Below, in pieces: positions 36,355 to 46,912 of a stretch of 64,000 nt of DNA. Origin of the DNA: Pseudomonadota bacterium. Lineage in GTDB: Bacteria > Pseudomonadota > Gammaproteobacteria > Acidiferrobacterales > Acidiferrobacteraceae. How positions within the stretch are numbered: position 1 is the first letter of the stretch; each line of letters starts with the position of its first letter. Position numbers and translations under genes: made by a program. Below the pieces are notes generated by a model. It was not told the origin of the DNA, did no database searches, and saw nothing but the letters and a program-made list of their open reading frames with translations. Location of the stretch: contig JAKBUS010000006.1 of the NCBI GenBank assembly GCA_021841585.1, positions 1 through 64,000 on the forward strand, written 5' to 3'.

Positions 36355-38400
36355 ATGTCTGTGAAGCCCGAAAGCCGCTCGAAAGGGGCGGGTCAGGTCG
36401 ACCCCCGCCGCCGTGAACTCGCCAATGCCGTGCGCGCCCTCAGCATGGATGCCGTGCAAAAGGCCAATTCTGGCCACCCGGGCGCGCCCATGGGCATGGC
36501 GGACATCGCCGAGGTCCTCTGGAACGATTACCTGAAGCACAACCCGGCCAATCCGGCGTGGGTCGATCGTGACCGCTTCGTGTTGTCGAATGGCCACGGT
36601 TCCATGCTGCTCTACAGCCTGCTGCACCTCACGGGCTACGCCCTGCCGATGGAGGAGCTGAAGCGCTTCCGCCAGATGGGGTCCATGACCCCCGGGCATC
36701 CGGAGTATGGCTATACGCCGGGCGTCGAGACCACCACCGGTCCCTTGGGCCAGGGTCTTGCCAACGCCGTGGGCATGGCGATTGCCGAGCGCGCGCTCGC
36801 AGCCGAGTTCAATAAGCCCGGGCATGAGGTCGTCAACCATCACACCTATGTGTTTCTCGGCGATGGATGCCTGATGGAAGGTATCTCCCACGAGGCCTGT
36901 TCGCTTGCCGGACACCTGGGCCTTGGCAAGCTGATTGGCTTTTATGACGACAACGGCATCTCCATCGACGGTGAGGTGCACGGTTGGTTTACCGACGATA
37001 CCCCGAAGCGCTTCGAGGCTTATGGATGGCACGTCGTGCCACGTGTCGACGGCCATGACGCGCAGGCGGTGAAGGCGGCGATCGAGGCGGCTCGCAAGGT
37101 CACCGACAAGCCGTCGCTCATCTGTTGTCAGACGGTGATCGGCTTTGGGTCGCCCAACAAGGAAGGCAAGGAAGAGAGTCACGGGTCGGCCCTTGGCGAG
37201 AAAGAGGTTGCCGCCACCCGCGAGCGTCTCGGCTGGAAGTATGGGCCCTTCGAGATCCCGGATGCCATCTATAAGGGCTGGGATGCCAAGACCCGCGGCG
37301 ATAAGGCCGAGGCCGATTGGCGCAAGGGCTTCGATGCCTACCGTGCCGCGCACCCGGAGCTCGCCGCGGAATTTCTGCGACGCATGCAGGGCGATCTGCC
37401 CAAGGATTTCCGCGCGCATACCGATGCCTATATCGCCGAGGTCAATGCCAAGGCAGCGACCATCGCCTCGCGCAACGCCTCCCAGAACACCTTGAACGCC
37501 CTGGGGCCGAAGTTGCCCGAACTCATGGGCGGGTCGGCGGATCTCGCGGGCTCGAACCTCACCTTGTGGGCCGGTTGCCGCGGCGTGTCGGCGGAAAATC
37601 CCGGCGGCAACTACATTTATTATGGCGTGCGCGAATTCGGCATGTCGGCCATCATGAACGGCATTGCCCTGCACAAGGGTTTCGTGCCCTATGGCGCCAC
37701 CTTCCTGATGTTCTCGGAATACGCGCGCAATGCCCTGCGCATGGCCGCCCTCATGAAACAACGCGTGGTGTTCGTCTACACCCACGATTCCATCGGTCTG
37801 GGCGAGGATGGTCCGACGCATCAGCCGATCGAGCAGATCGCCACGCTGCGCATGATCCCGAATATGTCAGTCTGGCGTCCGTGCGATGCTGTCGAGTCGG
37901 CGGTGGCCTGGAAGGAGGCCTTGTATCGCGTCGATGGCCCCAACTCTCTCGTGTTCTCGCGGCAAAAGCTTACCCATCAGCCACGTTCGGCCGAGACCAT
38001 AAAGCAGATCAGCCGGGGAGGCTATGTCCTGGCCGACGCAAAGGGAGGCGCCCCCGAGGCCATTATCATCGCCACCGGTTCCGAGGTTGGAATCGCGATG
38101 GAGGCCTGCAAGAAGCTTACCGAGGCGGGCCGCCGGGTGCGGCTCGTGTCCATGCCCAATACCGGGGTCTTCGATGCGCAGGATGAGGCCTACCGCGAGT
38201 CGGTTTTGCCAAAGGCCGTGACCCGGCGGGTGGCGGTCGAGGCTGGTGTTACAGGCTTTTGGCGCAAGTACGTCGGACTCGACGGCGCCGTGGTGGGCAT
38301 CGACCGGTTCGGGGAATCCGCGCCAGCGGAGGCGTTGTTCGAGCATTTCGGCTTCACGGCGGCGCACGTCACCGAGACCGTCTTGTCTCTGCTGAAATAA
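36355..38400 (+). CDS. tkt: Transketolase
   Basis: This thiamine-diphosphate enzyme moves two-carbon units in the Calvin and pentose phosphate cycles. It has 681 residues. Key stretches are [20 protein letters not shown], the ThDP/Mg site [18 protein letters not shown] followed by DDNGIS, and the pyrimidine-site motif [16 protein letters not shown]. It sits 28 bp after prk, and a GAGG precedes the ATG. It is likely cbbT in this operon. Confidence 0.97.
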   Translation: MSVKPESRSKGAGQVDPRRRELANAVRALSMDAVQKANSGHPGAPMGMADIAEVLWNDYLKHNPANPAWVDRDRFVLSNGHGSMLLYSLLHLTGYALPMEELKRFRQMGSMTPGHPEYGYTPGVETTTGPLGQGLANAVGMAIAERALAAEFNKPGHEVVNHHTYVFLGDGCLMEGISHEACSLAGHLGLGKLIGFYDDNGISIDGEVHGWFTDDTPKRFEAYGWHVVPRVDGHDAQAVKAAIEAARKVTDKPSLICCQTVIGFGSPNKEGKEESHGSALGEKEVAATRERLGWKYGPFEIPDAIYKGWDAKTRGDKAEADWRKGFDAYRAAHPELAAEFLRRMQGDLPKDFRAHTDAYIAEVNAKAATIASRNASQNTLNALGPKLPELMGGSADLAGSNLTLWAGCRGVSAENPGGNYIYYGVREFGMSAIMNGIALHKGFVPYGATFLMFSEYARNALRMAALMKQRVVFVYTHDSIGLGEDGPTHQPIEQIATLRMIPNMSVWRPCDAVESAVAWKEALYRVDGPNSLVFSRQKLTHQPRSAETIKQISRGGYVLADAKGGAPEAIIIATGSEVGIAMEACKKLTEAGRRVRLVSMPNTGVFDAQDEAYRESVLPKAVTRRVAVEAGVTGFWRKYVGLDGAVVGIDRFGESAPAEALFEHFGFTAAHVTETVLSLLK

Positions 38401-38485
38401 TTCGCGGGGCCGGGGGCGGCGGACAAGCTTGGAGCCGCCGCCCCGGACCCCCTTTCCGGATACTCATTCAATGGGAGATGGTGGT

Positions 38486-39499
38486 ATGGCAATCAGAGTC
38501 GCGATCAACGGCTACGGGCGCATTGGGCGGAACGTATTGCGCGCCCTTTATGAGTCGAAGCGGAACAAGGAGATCGAAATCGTAGCGATCAACGATCTCG
38601 GGAACGCCGAGACCAATGCGCACCTTACGCAGTACGATACCGTCCACGGCCGGTTCGGCGGCACGGTTTCGGTCGATGGCGAATATATGATCGTGAACGG
38701 CGACAAGATCCGTGTCGTGTCGAATCGTGACCCGGCCCAGCTTCCCTGGAAGGATCTCGGGGTCGATGTCGTGCATGAGTGCACGGGCTTTTTCACCACC
38801 AAGGAGAAGGCCTCCGCGCATTTGAAGGCGGGCGCGAAGAAGGTCATCATCTCGGCCCCCGGCGGAAAGGATGTGGACGCCACTATCGTCTATGGCGTGA
38901 ATCACGGCTCGCTCAAGGCCTCCGACACCGTGATCTCGAATGCCTCATGCACCACCAACTGTCTGGCGCCGCTCGTGAAGCCCTTGCACGACAAGATTGG
39001 CATCAAGCATGGCCTCATGACCACCGTGCACTCCTACACCAACGACCAGGTCCTGACCGACGTCTATCACAGCGACCTGCGCCGCGCGCGTTCGGCGACG
39101 CACTCGATGATCCCCACCAAGACCGGGGCGGCCGCGGCCGTGGGTCTTGTGTTGCCGGACCTGAATGGCAAGCTCGACGGCTTCGCGGTGCGCGTGCCGA
39201 CGATCAACGTCTCGCTCGTGGATCTTACGTTTACCGCTGCGCGCAGCACGACCAAAGACGAAATCCACGCCATCATGAGGGCGGCGGCCGACGGGGAGCT
39301 GAAGGGCATCCTGAACTACAACGACAAGCCGCTCGTGTCGATCGATTTCAATCATGACCCCGCCTCGTCCACCTATGAGGCGACGCTCACGAAGGTCATG
39401 GAGGGGAATCTCGTCAAGGTCCTGGCCTGGTACGACAACGAGTGGGGATTCTCGAACCGCATGCTGGACACCACCGTAGCCTTGATGAAGGCGCGTTAA
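38486..39499 (+). CDS. gap: Glyceraldehyde-3-phosphate dehydrogenase
   Basis: The 337-residue product has the NAD(P)-binding [18 protein letters not shown], the catalytic Cys in [15 protein letters not shown] and the C-terminal [15 protein letters not shown]. In the Calvin direction it reduces 1,3-bisphosphoglycerate. The ATG at 38486 follows a GGGAGATGG; earlier in-frame codons are not family-like. A coenzyme preference for NADP cannot be told from the sequence alone. Confidence 0.96.
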   Translation: MAIRVAINGYGRIGRNVLRALYESKRNKEIEIVAINDLGNAETNAHLTQYDTVHGRFGGTVSVDGEYMIVNGDKIRVVSNRDPAQLPWKDLGVDVVHECTGFFTTKEKASAHLKAGAKKVIISAPGGKDVDATIVYGVNHGSLKASDTVISNASCTTNCLAPLVKPLHDKIGIKHGLMTTVHSYTNDQVLTDVYHSDLRRARSATHSMIPTKTGAAAAVGLVLPDLNGKLDGFAVRVPTINVSLVDLTFTAARSTTKDEIHAIMRAAADGELKGILNYNDKPLVSIDFNHDPASSTYEATLTKVMEGNLVKVLAWYDNEWGFSNRMLDTTVALMKAR

Positions 39500-39518
39500 G
39501 AGGCCTCGGGAGACCGAT

Positions 39519-40700
39519 ATGACGATACGCAAGATGGCGGATCTCGACCTTGCCGGTAAGCGGGTCCTGATTCGTGAGGATTTGAACGTTCCGCTTGCGG
39601 ACGGCAAGGTGGCCGATGACACGCGTATCCGCGCGAGTCTTCCGACGATCACCGAGGCGTGCGCCAAGGGCGGCCGGGTCATGCTCATGTCGCACCTCGG
39701 TCGCCCCGAGGAAGGCGTGGCGGATGCGAAGTACTCGCTCGCGCCGGTGGCAGAGCACCTAAGCGGTCTGCTCGGCAAGCCGGTACGGCTGGTTGCCAAC
39801 TGGCTGGACGGGGTGCCGGGACTGAAGGACGGGGACGTGGTGTTATGCGAAAACGTCCGTTTCAACAAGGGTGAAAAGAAGAACAACGAGGACCTGGCCC
39901 GCAAGATGGCGGCCTTGTGTGACGTGTTCGTGATGGACGCCTTTGGCACCGCGCATCGCGCCCAGGCCTCGACCCATGGGGTCGCGAAGTACGCGCCTGT
40001 CGCGTGCGCGGGCCCCTTGCTCGCCGCCGAGCTCGACGCCCTTGGGAAGGCCCTTCATAGTCCCAAGCGACCGATGGTCGCGATCGTCGGGGGCTCTAAG
40101 GTTTCGACCAAGCTCGTGGTCCTGGAGAGCCTCGCAAAGCGCGTGGATCAGTTGATCGTGGGCGGCGGCATCGCCAACACCTTCATGGCCGCCGCCGGCC
40201 TGCCGATCGGCAAGTCGCTGTCCGAGCCGGATCTGGTGGATACGGCCAAGCGCTTGATACAAGAGATGAATGCGCGCGGCGCCTCGATTCCGATCCCGGT
40301 GGATGTAGTGTGCGGCAAGGAGTTCGCGCCCGATGCCAAGGCGACGTTGAAGAACGCCAAGGACGTCGGTCCCGACGACATGATTTTTGACGTGGGACCC
40401 AAAACCGTGGGGCTGTTCGCCGACATCCTGCGCAAGGCCGGCACGATCGTCTGGAACGGGCCGGTCGGGGTCTTTGAGTTCGACCAATTCGGCGGTGGTA
40501 CACGCGCGTCGGCGCAGGCAATAGCAGAGAGCGATGCGTTTTCGATTGCGGGTGGCGGGGACACCCTCGCGGCGGTTGCCAAATATGGCGTAGCGGACAA
40601 GATTAGCTACATATCGACCGGTGGCGGGGCGTTTCTTGAGTTTCTCGAGGGCCGGACGCTTCCGGCGGTGGCCATACTGGAAGAGCGGGGCGCCACTTGA
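39519..40700 (+). CDS. pgk: Phosphoglycerate kinase
   Basis: The 393-residue product carries [60 protein letters not shown] and the nucleotide-site [16 protein letters not shown]. It phosphorylates 3-phosphoglycerate in carbon fixation. It is 19 bp after gap, within the same operon. Confidence 0.97.
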   Translation: MTIRKMADLDLAGKRVLIREDLNVPLADGKVADDTRIRASLPTITEACAKGGRVMLMSHLGRPEEGVADAKYSLAPVAEHLSGLLGKPVRLVANWLDGVPGLKDGDVVLCENVRFNKGEKKNNEDLARKMAALCDVFVMDAFGTAHRAQASTHGVAKYAPVACAGPLLAAELDALGKALHSPKRPMVAIVGGSKVSTKLVVLESLAKRVDQLIVGGGIANTFMAAAGLPIGKSLSEPDLVDTAKRLIQEMNARGASIPIPVDVVCGKEFAPDAKATLKNAKDVGPDDMIFDVGPKTVGLFADILRKAGTIVWNGPVGVFEFDQFGGGTRASAQAIAESDAFSIAGGGDTLAAVAKYGVADKISYISTGGGAFLEFLEGRTLPAVAILEERGAT

Positions 40701-40772
40701 AACGGCGACCCGGGCGGGCGGCGGTAGGCGGGTGAGTGGAGTAAGGGAGATTATGGGCAAGTATGGCAGGAT

Positions 40773-40794
40773 GGCGACGGTAGATACCGTCGCC
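40773..40794. promoter_or_regulatory. Perfect 10-bp palindrome before pyk
   Basis: GGCGACGGTA and TACCGTCGCC flank a 2-nt centre, a flawless inverted repeat ending 11 bp before the pyk ATG. No T-run follows, so it is not an intrinsic terminator. The dyad suits a dimeric regulator or, in RNA, a hairpin that could hide the pyk ribosome site. It lies inside a possible 16-codon leader frame beginning at an ATG at 40753 after a purine-rich site, which gives a second possible mechanism. Confidence 0.5.
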
Positions 40795-40805
40795 AAGTGG
40801 TAATC

Positions 40806-42248
40806 ATGCAGCGGCGAACGAAGATCGTGGCAACCCTTGGTCCAGCCACGGATGATCCCAAGGTCCTCGATAAGCTGATCGAGGCCGGGGTGGATGTAGT
40901 GCGTCTCAATTTCTCCCATGACTTGGCCGAGGTCCACAAGCAGCGCGCAGAGTTAGTGCGCGATCGCGCGCAGGCCCACGGGCGGCAGATCGGCGTTATT
41001 GCCGACATGCAAGGCCCTAAGATCCGCATCGGGCGCTTCAAGGGCAAGCGCGTGCGGCTCGAGGAGGGACAGAGGTTTGTCATTGACGCGGAGCTGCCGT
41101 TGGATGCCGGCGATGTGACGCGCGTGGGGTTGACCTATAAGGCGCTGCCGAAGGATGTCGCGCGCGGCGCCACGCTTTTGCTGGATGATGGGCGCATCGT
41201 TCTGTGGGTCGATGAGGTGAGCGGCGCCGAGATCGTGTGCCGCGTCGTGGTCGGCGGCGAGCTGTCCGACAACAAGGGAGTGAATCGCCAGGGCGGCGGC
41301 TTGTCCGCGCATGCCTTGACCGACAAGGACAGGGAGGATATCAAGTCGGCGGCACAGATTCAGGCCGACTACGTGGCCATATCGTTCCCACGCAATGCGA
41401 AGGATATCGAGGAGGCGCGTACCCTGCTGCGCGCCGCTGGTGGTACCGGCGGAATCGTCGCCAAGATCGAGCGCGCCGAGGCCGTGGAGGCGATCGAGGA
41501 GATCATCCGCGTGTCCGATGCCATCATGCTCGCGCGTGGTGACCTGGGCGTGGAGATCGGGGACGCGGCCTTGCCGCCCGTTCAGAAGCGCATCATTCGC
41601 CTGGCGCGCAAGATGAATCGAGTGGTGATCACGGCGACCCAGATGATGGAGTCGATGATCGAGAACGCGATTCCCACGCGCGCCGAAGTGTCCGATGTGG
41701 CCAATGCGGTCCTAGATGGGACGGATGCCGTCATGTTGTCGGCGGAGACGGCCACCGGCAAGCACCCGGTGGCGGCGGTCGCGGCCATGGATCGGGTTTG
41801 TCGCGAGGCGGAGAAGGAGGACGAGGCGGTGTTTTCCATGCACCGCATGTCGAATCATTTCGAGCGCGTCGATGAGGCGATCGCGATGGCGGTCATGTAC
41901 AGCGCCAACCATCTGCCCGTACGCGCCATAGCCTCTCTGACGGAATCCGGATCCACGCCGCTTTGGATGTCGCGCATCAGCTCGGCGGTGCCGATCTATG
42001 CCTTGACGCCGCATGTGGAAACCCGTAGAAAGGTGACACTCTACCGTGGCGTTTATCCCGTGGGGTTTTCCCTGACCTCCACGGATCCCGAGCGTATCAT
42101 GACCGAAGCCATCGACGAGCTGCGGCGACGTGGCGCCGTTCGGGACGGTGATCTCGTCATTCTCAGTATCGGGGAGCCGTTGGCCAAGCCCGGTGGCACG
42201 AATACGATGAAGATCGTGCGCGCCGGTGACTTCGCGGCCATCGGCTGA
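40806..42248 (+). CDS. pyk: Pyruvate kinase
   Basis: The 480-residue product has [15 protein letters not shown], the Mg/K site and signature [19 protein letters not shown], and [20 protein letters not shown]. It converts PEP to pyruvate. Its place inside the Calvin operon, between pgk and fba, links CO2 fixation to central biosynthesis; cbb operons with pyk are known in several chemolithoautotrophs. The ATG at 40806 is used; a GTG three codons earlier is the alternative. The palindrome just upstream may control it separately. Confidence 0.96.
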   Translation: MQRRTKIVATLGPATDDPKVLDKLIEAGVDVVRLNFSHDLAEVHKQRAELVRDRAQAHGRQIGVIADMQGPKIRIGRFKGKRVRLEEGQRFVIDAELPLDAGDVTRVGLTYKALPKDVARGATLLLDDGRIVLWVDEVSGAEIVCRVVVGGELSDNKGVNRQGGGLSAHALTDKDREDIKSAAQIQADYVAISFPRNAKDIEEARTLLRAAGGTGGIVAKIERAEAVEAIEEIIRVSDAIMLARGDLGVEIGDAALPPVQKRIIRLARKMNRVVITATQMMESMIENAIPTRAEVSDVANAVLDGTDAVMLSAETATGKHPVAAVAAMDRVCREAEKEDEAVFSMHRMSNHFERVDEAIAMAVMYSANHLPVRAIASLTESGSTPLWMSRISSAVPIYALTPHVETRRKVTLYRGVYPVGFSLTSTDPERIMTEAIDELRRRGAVRDGDLVILSIGEPLAKPGGTNTMKIVRAGDFAAIG

Positions 42249-42282
42249 ATTCGTTTCACTAGGAATCTTTAAGGAGAAGACA

Positions 42283-43347
42283 ATGTCCCTGGTATCTCTG
42301 CGCCAACTACTGGATCATGCCGCCGAGCACGGCTACGGCGTGCCCGCCTTCAATGTGAACAACATGGAGCAAATACAGTCGATCATGCAGGCCGCGCAGG
42401 AGGTCGACAGCCCGGTGATCGTGCAGGCGTCCGCTGGGGCGCGAAGCTACGCCGGCGAGCCGTTTTTGCGCCATCTCATCCTGGCGGCTATCGAGCAGTA
42501 CCCGCATATTCCGATCGTCATGCACCAGGACCACGGCGCAAGCCCGGCGGTATGCCAGCGCTCGATACGTTCGGGATTTAGCTCGGTGATGATGGATGGT
42601 TCCTTGAAGGACGACATGAAGACGCCTTCGAGCTACGAATACAATGTCGATGTCACGAGCCGCGTGGTGGACATGGCGCATGCCGTCGGCGTGTCGGTGG
42701 AAGGAGAGCTTGGCTGCCTGGGCTCGCTTGAGTCTGGCATGGCGGGCGAGGAAGATGGTTCGGGCGCCGAGGGCAAATTGTCGCACGACCAGCTCCTTAC
42801 CGATCCCGAGCAGGCGGCGGATTTCGTGAAGAAGACCAAGGTGGACGCGCTTGCCATCGCTATTGGCACGAGTCACGGGGCGTACAAGTTCTCGCGGCCG
42901 CCGACGGGCGACATTCTCGCCATCGAGCGCATCAAGGAGATTCATAAGCGCATCCCCGACACCCATCTCGTCATGCATGGCTCGTCGTCGGTGCCGCAGG
43001 ATTGGCTGAAGATCATCCACGAGTTCGGTGGGGATATCGGCGAGACCTACGGCGTGCCGGTGGAGGAGATTCAGGAAGGAATCAAGTACGGTGTGCGCAA
43101 GGTCAATATCGATACCGACTTGCGGCTTGCGATCACCGGCGCGATCCGCCGCAGTCTCGCCAAGAATCCGAAGAATTTCGATCCGCGGAAATTCCTCAAG
43201 GATTCGGTGCAGGCCGGCAAGGATATTTGCAAGGCGCGTTACGAGGCCTTCGGTTCGGCGGGCAAGGCCTCCAAGATCCGCGTCATTGATCTGGAAGACA
43301 TGACCAAGCGCTATGCCAAGGGTGAACTGAACCCGCGCGTGAATTAG
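42283..43347 (+). CDS. fba: Class II fructose-1,6-bisphosphate aldolase, Calvin-cycle type
   Basis: The 354-residue zinc aldolase shows [18 protein letters not shown], zinc-ligand [37 protein letters not shown] and [11 protein letters not shown], as in CbbA-type enzymes. It may also make sedoheptulose-1,7-bisphosphate. A good AAGGAGAAG site precedes the ATG. It ends the operon and is followed by a strong terminator. Confidence 0.96.
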   Translation: MSLVSLRQLLDHAAEHGYGVPAFNVNNMEQIQSIMQAAQEVDSPVIVQASAGARSYAGEPFLRHLILAAIEQYPHIPIVMHQDHGASPAVCQRSIRSGFSSVMMDGSLKDDMKTPSSYEYNVDVTSRVVDMAHAVGVSVEGELGCLGSLESGMAGEEDGSGAEGKLSHDQLLTDPEQAADFVKKTKVDALAIAIGTSHGAYKFSRPPTGDILAIERIKEIHKRIPDTHLVMHGSSSVPQDWLKIIHEFGGDIGETYGVPVEEIQEGIKYGVRKVNIDTDLRLAITGAIRRSLAKNPKNFDPRKFLKDSVQAGKDICKARYEAFGSAGKASKIRVIDLEDMTKRYAKGELNPRVN

Positions 43348-43365
43348 TAGATCGCGCCGCCAGCC

Positions 43366-43402
43366 AAAGCCCCGCGGGTCCAACGGCCCGCGGGGCTTTT
43401 TT
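43366..43402 (+). terminator. Rho-independent terminator after fba
   Basis: AAAGCCCCGCGGG and CCCGCGGGGCTTT form a perfect GC-rich stem of 13 bp with an 8-nt loop, followed directly by a T-run. It closes the prk-to-fba operon, 19 bp after the fba stop. Confidence 0.9.
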
Positions 43403-43523
43403 ATCGGTGCGCCCGACCGCTCGATCGCGCGTATCGTTGCGCTTTCGGCGGGGCGCCTCGCCCCTGTCAATGCGTGGCCTTTTCATGGCATACTCGGACC
43501 ATATGGTCAGATAGGGAGATGTC

Positions 43524-43952
43524 GTGACCTTTGACCCCCAAAGCTACGTTCCGATCAGAACCCTGTCCAAAACGATCGACGCGGCCTGCTACAATCGCAT
43601 ATCGTTGGCGCTGGCGCGGCTGGGCGATTCCCTGAGTGTCGAGATCAGTCCGCTACGCATGGTCATGCGCGTGGAACGCCGGTTCTGGGTGGCGCGCTCG
43701 CTCGTCAATGAAATCCCGCTTATAGCGTGGGTGAATTTTCGGGTCGGCGGCCGTGGCCTGCACGAACCGGTGCCATGTCAGGTGCGTCTTTATCATTTCC
43801 ATGCGAGCCTTTTGATGGGCCATGCCCCGCAACTGCTCGCCAACAATCTCGATGAGCGATTGGAGCGATATACCAGCCGCCTTCGCGGGCGGTCGCCGGC
43901 GGTGACGCCCTTAATGCGGGGCGAGGGTCCGAGCCCGCGCCGTGGCGCCTAA
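43524..43952 (+). CDS. Uncharacterised small protein
   Basis: The 142-residue soluble protein starts at a GTG preceded by AGGGAGAT. It has a predicted mixed alpha/beta fold with LAWVNF-like strands: RRFWVARSLVNEIPLIAWVN and PVPCQVRLYHFHASLLMG. It ends in an Arg/Pro-rich tail. No known domain is recognised. It sits between the fba terminator and a DUF302 gene, so it has its own promoter. GC3-rich codon use supports it as real. Confidence 0.65.
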   Translation: MTFDPQSYVPIRTLSKTIDAACYNRISLALARLGDSLSVEISPLRMVMRVERRFWVARSLVNEIPLIAWVNFRVGGRGLHEPVPCQVRLYHFHASLLMGHAPQLLANNLDERLERYTSRLRGRSPAVTPLMRGEGPSPRRGA

Positions 43953-43993
43953 GGCGCCGACTTGCAGAGATGTGACTACAGGAGGTGAGATTC

Positions 43994-44413
43994 ATGATAG
44001 ACAATGGGCAGGTGGCTTACGGGTTCGATGTCGAGGTGGCGGGGGACTTCGAGGCGGTGCGGGGGCGGGTGGTGGAGGCGCTCAAGGGGCAGGGTTTCGG
44101 GGTCCTGACGGAGATCGACGTCAGCGCCACGATGAAGGCCAAACTCGGCCGGGACATGCCGCGCTACAACATACTCGGGGCGTGCAATCCCGTGCTGGCT
44201 GACAAGGCGATCTCCGCGGAACCCGATATCGGCCTGTTGCTTCCCTGCAATGTGGTCGTGAGCGAGACCCCAAAGCAGGGGACGACGAAGGTATCGTTCA
44301 TGGACCCGGTGTCGGTTTTGGCGATCGTCAACAATGCGCGCGTCACCGAACTGGGGTGGGAGGTGCGCGCCAAGCTCGAGGCGGTGCGCGACGCGCTGGG
44401 ATCGGCCTCCTAA
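43994..44413 (+). CDS. DUF302 domain protein
   Basis: The 139-residue product matches DUF302: an N-terminal GFDVEVAGDFEAVRGRVVEA, LKGQGFGVLTEIDVSATM, then the hallmark YNILGACNPVLADKAISAEP (the invariant Cys, residue 61), LLLPCNVVV, and DPVSVLAI near the end. DUF302 proteins are small and of unknown function, often near sulfur or energy genes. The ATG at 43994 is set by the AGGAGGTGA at 43980-43988, six bases upstream; a GTG inside that site is rejected. Confidence 0.88.
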   Translation: MIDNGQVAYGFDVEVAGDFEAVRGRVVEALKGQGFGVLTEIDVSATMKAKLGRDMPRYNILGACNPVLADKAISAEPDIGLLLPCNVVVSETPKQGTTKVSFMDPVSVLAIVNNARVTELGWEVRAKLEAVRDALGSAS

Positions 44414-44423
44414 CGCTCGCGGC

Positions 44424-44806
44424 TCATGGCGCGCGCCGCCCGCGCGCACGGCCTCCTCGGCAGTCCTTGAATTCGGTGCGCGTCACGCGCCCGTCGCGCA
44501 AGACGTCGCATCGCCGGAAATGGCGGGACAGGGTCGGACTGTAATGCTTGGCCTGGGCGCGGGTGATGGAGCGGCGCCCATGGGCGATGGCATTGAAGCA
44601 CGCCCCGCTTGCCCCACCCGCGCCGCTTAAGCCCCGATCGGCTGTTCGTGGTCCGCGCAAGCGGGCTTGGGCCCATCATGGCGCCGCTGTCGGGGGTCGC
44701 GGACGACGCTTTGTTCGGCGACCCATGCACATTTCCGGACTGCGCCAGGGTCCCCATGGGGGGCGCCCGCCAGAGCCAGCAAGGCTACGACGATAAATCC
44801 TTTCGT
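44424..44806 (-). pseudogene. Decayed gene for a secreted EF-hand protein
   Basis: On the minus strand an ACG codon at 44806-44804, eight bases after a GGAG, opens a frame that reads as a signal peptide (KGFIVVALLALAGAPMGTLA). A TGA precedes it, and no ATG/GTG/TTG is available. Further on, a different frame reads ACFNAIAHGRRSITRAQAKH and then CDVLRDGRVTRTEFKDC, a single EF-hand-like loop (D-x-L-x-D-G-x-V-T-x-x-E), ending at a TGA at 44424. Start loss and a frameshift near 44600-44680 would explain both. Convergent with the DUF302 gene. Confidence 0.4.
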
Positions 44807-44893
44807 GGGGTGGTCTCCGAGTCATGTTGCCGGGGGTTGCGCACCAGCCCTCCGTGAAGGGTTTGGGCAGCAGACCTTAACCTAGATCGCCGC

Positions 44894-46237
44894 CTACGCG
44901 TCACCACTCAAGGTCGGAGAAATGATGGCGGTGAGATCGTGAATGTCTGTCGCGACGATGCGGCAATCCACGAGGTCTCCCGGTCGGGCGTTCCCCGCGG
45001 CGATATGGATCACGCCATCGATCTCGGGGGCCTCGGCATAGCTGCGGCCGATGAGGCCGTCTGCGGTCCGTTCATCGATCAATACTCGGCAGCTCTGGCC
45101 GATGCGCGCCCTCAGGCGTTCGGCGCTCAAGGCCTCCTGGCGGGCCATGAGCCGTTCGAGACGCTCGCGCTTGATCTTCTCCGGGACGGGGTTCGGCAAG
45201 GCATTGGCCGCCGCCCCCTCCACCGCGGAATAAGCGAATGCCCCAAGGCGGTCGATGCCGGCCTCTTCCACGAACGCCAGCAAGGTGTCGAATTCGGCCT
45301 CGGTCTCGCCGGGAAAGCCTACGATAACGGTGCTTCGCAAGACGAGGTCAGGGCGCGATGCGCGCCATGCCTTGACGCAGGCGCTCGGATGAGCGCGCCC
45401 CGCCGGCCGGCGCATGGCGGCCAGTACCCGCGGGTGCGCATGTTGGAACGGGACATCGAGGTAGGGCAGCACTCCGTCGATATCGAGGAGCGGAAGGATC
45501 TCCTCCACGCTCTTGTAGGGATAGACGTAGTGTAGCCGCACCCATATCCCGAGCCTCGCAAGTTCCGCGACCAGCCCCGGGAACGACATCTTGACCGGGC
45601 GACCGCCCGCAAACCCCACGCGATGCCGCAGATCGGTGCCATAGGCGCTGGTGTCCTGCGAGACGATCAAGAGCTCCTTGACACCGGCCTCCACCAGGCG
45701 CTCGGCCTCGGCGACGATATCACCCACTGGACGACTGACCAGGTCGCCACGCAAGGAGGGGATGATGCAAAACCTGCAGCTGTGGTTGCAGCCTTCTGAT
45801 ATCTTCAGGTAGGCGTAGTGGCGCGGCGTCAGCTTGATGCCTTGCGGGGGGACGAGATCGACGAACGGGTCGTGAGGTCTCGGCAGATGCGCGTGCACGG
45901 CGGCCATGACCGCCGGCTCATCGTGCGGTCCGGTGACCGCCAGGACCTCGGGGTAGCGTTCGCGGATGAGGTCGGCCTTCGCGCCCAGACAGCCCGTGAC
46001 GATTACGCGCCCGTTGTCGCTTATGGCCTCGCCTATCGCGTCGAGGGATTCCGCGACGGCGGTGTCGATGAACCCGCAGGTGTTGATGATGACGAGGTCG
46101 GCATCATCGTAGGAGCTGGCGGTGTCGTAGCCCTCGCTCTTTAACCGCGTCAGTATCTGTTCCGAGTCGACCAAGGCCTTGGGGCAGCCGAGGCTTACAA
46201 AACCGACCCTGGGGGTCGGGGAGGACGGACGCGGCAT
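44894..46237 (-). CDS. rimO: Ribosomal protein S12 methylthiotransferase RimO
   Basis: The 447-residue radical-SAM enzyme adds a methylthio group to an aspartate of ribosomal protein S12. It has N-terminal UPF0004 cysteines ([27 protein letters not shown]), the radical-SAM cluster [27 protein letters not shown] and a C-terminal TRAM domain ([20 protein letters not shown]). Length and motifs fit RimO rather than MiaB. Confidence 0.96.
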   Translation of the reverse strand: MPRPSSPTPRVGFVSLGCPKALVDSEQILTRLKSEGYDTASSYDDADLVIINTCGFIDTAVAESLDAIGEAISDNGRVIVTGCLGAKADLIRERYPEVLAVTGPHDEPAVMAAVHAHLPRPHDPFVDLVPPQGIKLTPRHYAYLKISEGCNHSCRFCIIPSLRGDLVSRPVGDIVAEAERLVEAGVKELLIVSQDTSAYGTDLRHRVGFAGGRPVKMSFPGLVAELARLGIWVRLHYVYPYKSVEEILPLLDIDGVLPYLDVPFQHAHPRVLAAMRRPAGRAHPSACVKAWRASRPDLVLRSTVIVGFPGETEAEFDTLLAFVEEAGIDRLGAFAYSAVEGAAANALPNPVPEKIKRERLERLMARQEALSAERLRARIGQSCRVLIDERTADGLIGRSYAEAPEIDGVIHIAAGNARPGDLVDCRIVATDIHDLTAIISPTLSGDA

Positions 46238-46283
46238 GGGAGAGGTCTCGGAAAGGGCCTTATTCTACAAAACCAGGGCGCGT

Positions 46284-46733
46284 TCAGTGGGCGCCGACGA
46301 GGGCCACGAAGATCGTGACCAGTCCAAGCCCCATGTTGATCCCGACCAATCGGCGGATCTGCGCGAGGGCATGCCCAGCCTTTACAAAATCGCCGTTCTC
46401 GACACCCTGGCGCAGGCGCCGGTAGGGGGCGAAATAGACGTGCAAGTACAACAAGATCATGAGGATCCCGAGCACCTGCATGATGTTCACGAATGGAGGT
46501 AGCGTCGCCATGCCCCCGAAGCTGGTGATGGCCAGGTAGTAGCCGCTCGCGGGCAACACGGCGACCGCGGCCCATACCCATGGGAAAAAGCGGCCGAACG
46601 TTCGTGACCACAGGGCAAGCCTGTGGGGCGTCTCGAGCGGTTGCGCGGCGGGCCGCAGGATCACGTACGCAAAGAACATGCCTCCCACCCATAGCATGGC
46701 AAGTAGTCCATGGATCGCGATCAGATAAGACAT
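46284..46733 (-). CDS. CopD-like four-helix membrane protein
   Basis: The 149-residue protein has four hydrophobic helices. The first holds HGLLAMLWVGGMFFAYVILR with a His and Trp as in CopD/YtfL-type haem or copper membrane proteins, and the third is INIMQVLGILMILLYLHVYF-like. It belongs with the broad 'CopD family' small membrane proteins. A role in copper uptake or haem binding is only inferred. The ATG at 46733 is used. It is divergent from exbB across about 180 bp. Confidence 0.65.
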   Translation of the reverse strand: MSYLIAIHGLLAMLWVGGMFFAYVILRPAAQPLETPHRLALWSRTFGRFFPWVWAAVAVLPASGYYLAITSFGGMATLPPFVNIMQVLGILMILLYLHVYFAPYRRLRQGVENGDFVKAGHALAQIRRLVGINMGLGLVTIFVALVGAH

Positions 46734-46912
46734 ATGGCGCACCCTCGGCTAAAATCCCCCCTCATACGCAAGTCCGCCGTGGCTGTCAATCACAAGCGCC
46801 CCGCGCGGTCCGGCTATCGGCCTTTGCCGGTCGTTGTCACCAAATTGTCATCTCCACGCCAAACGCAGGTCATACTGGGACGTCATCGTGGCACCTTTAC
46901 GGAGGACTGGCG

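Noticed and set aside
44410-44757. Minus-strand frame continuing the signal-peptide frame to 44410 as an intact 115-codon protein
   Set aside because: Its second half turns into an Arg/Pro-rich translation, while the EF-hand-like sequence sits in a different frame; a frameshift explains the data better.
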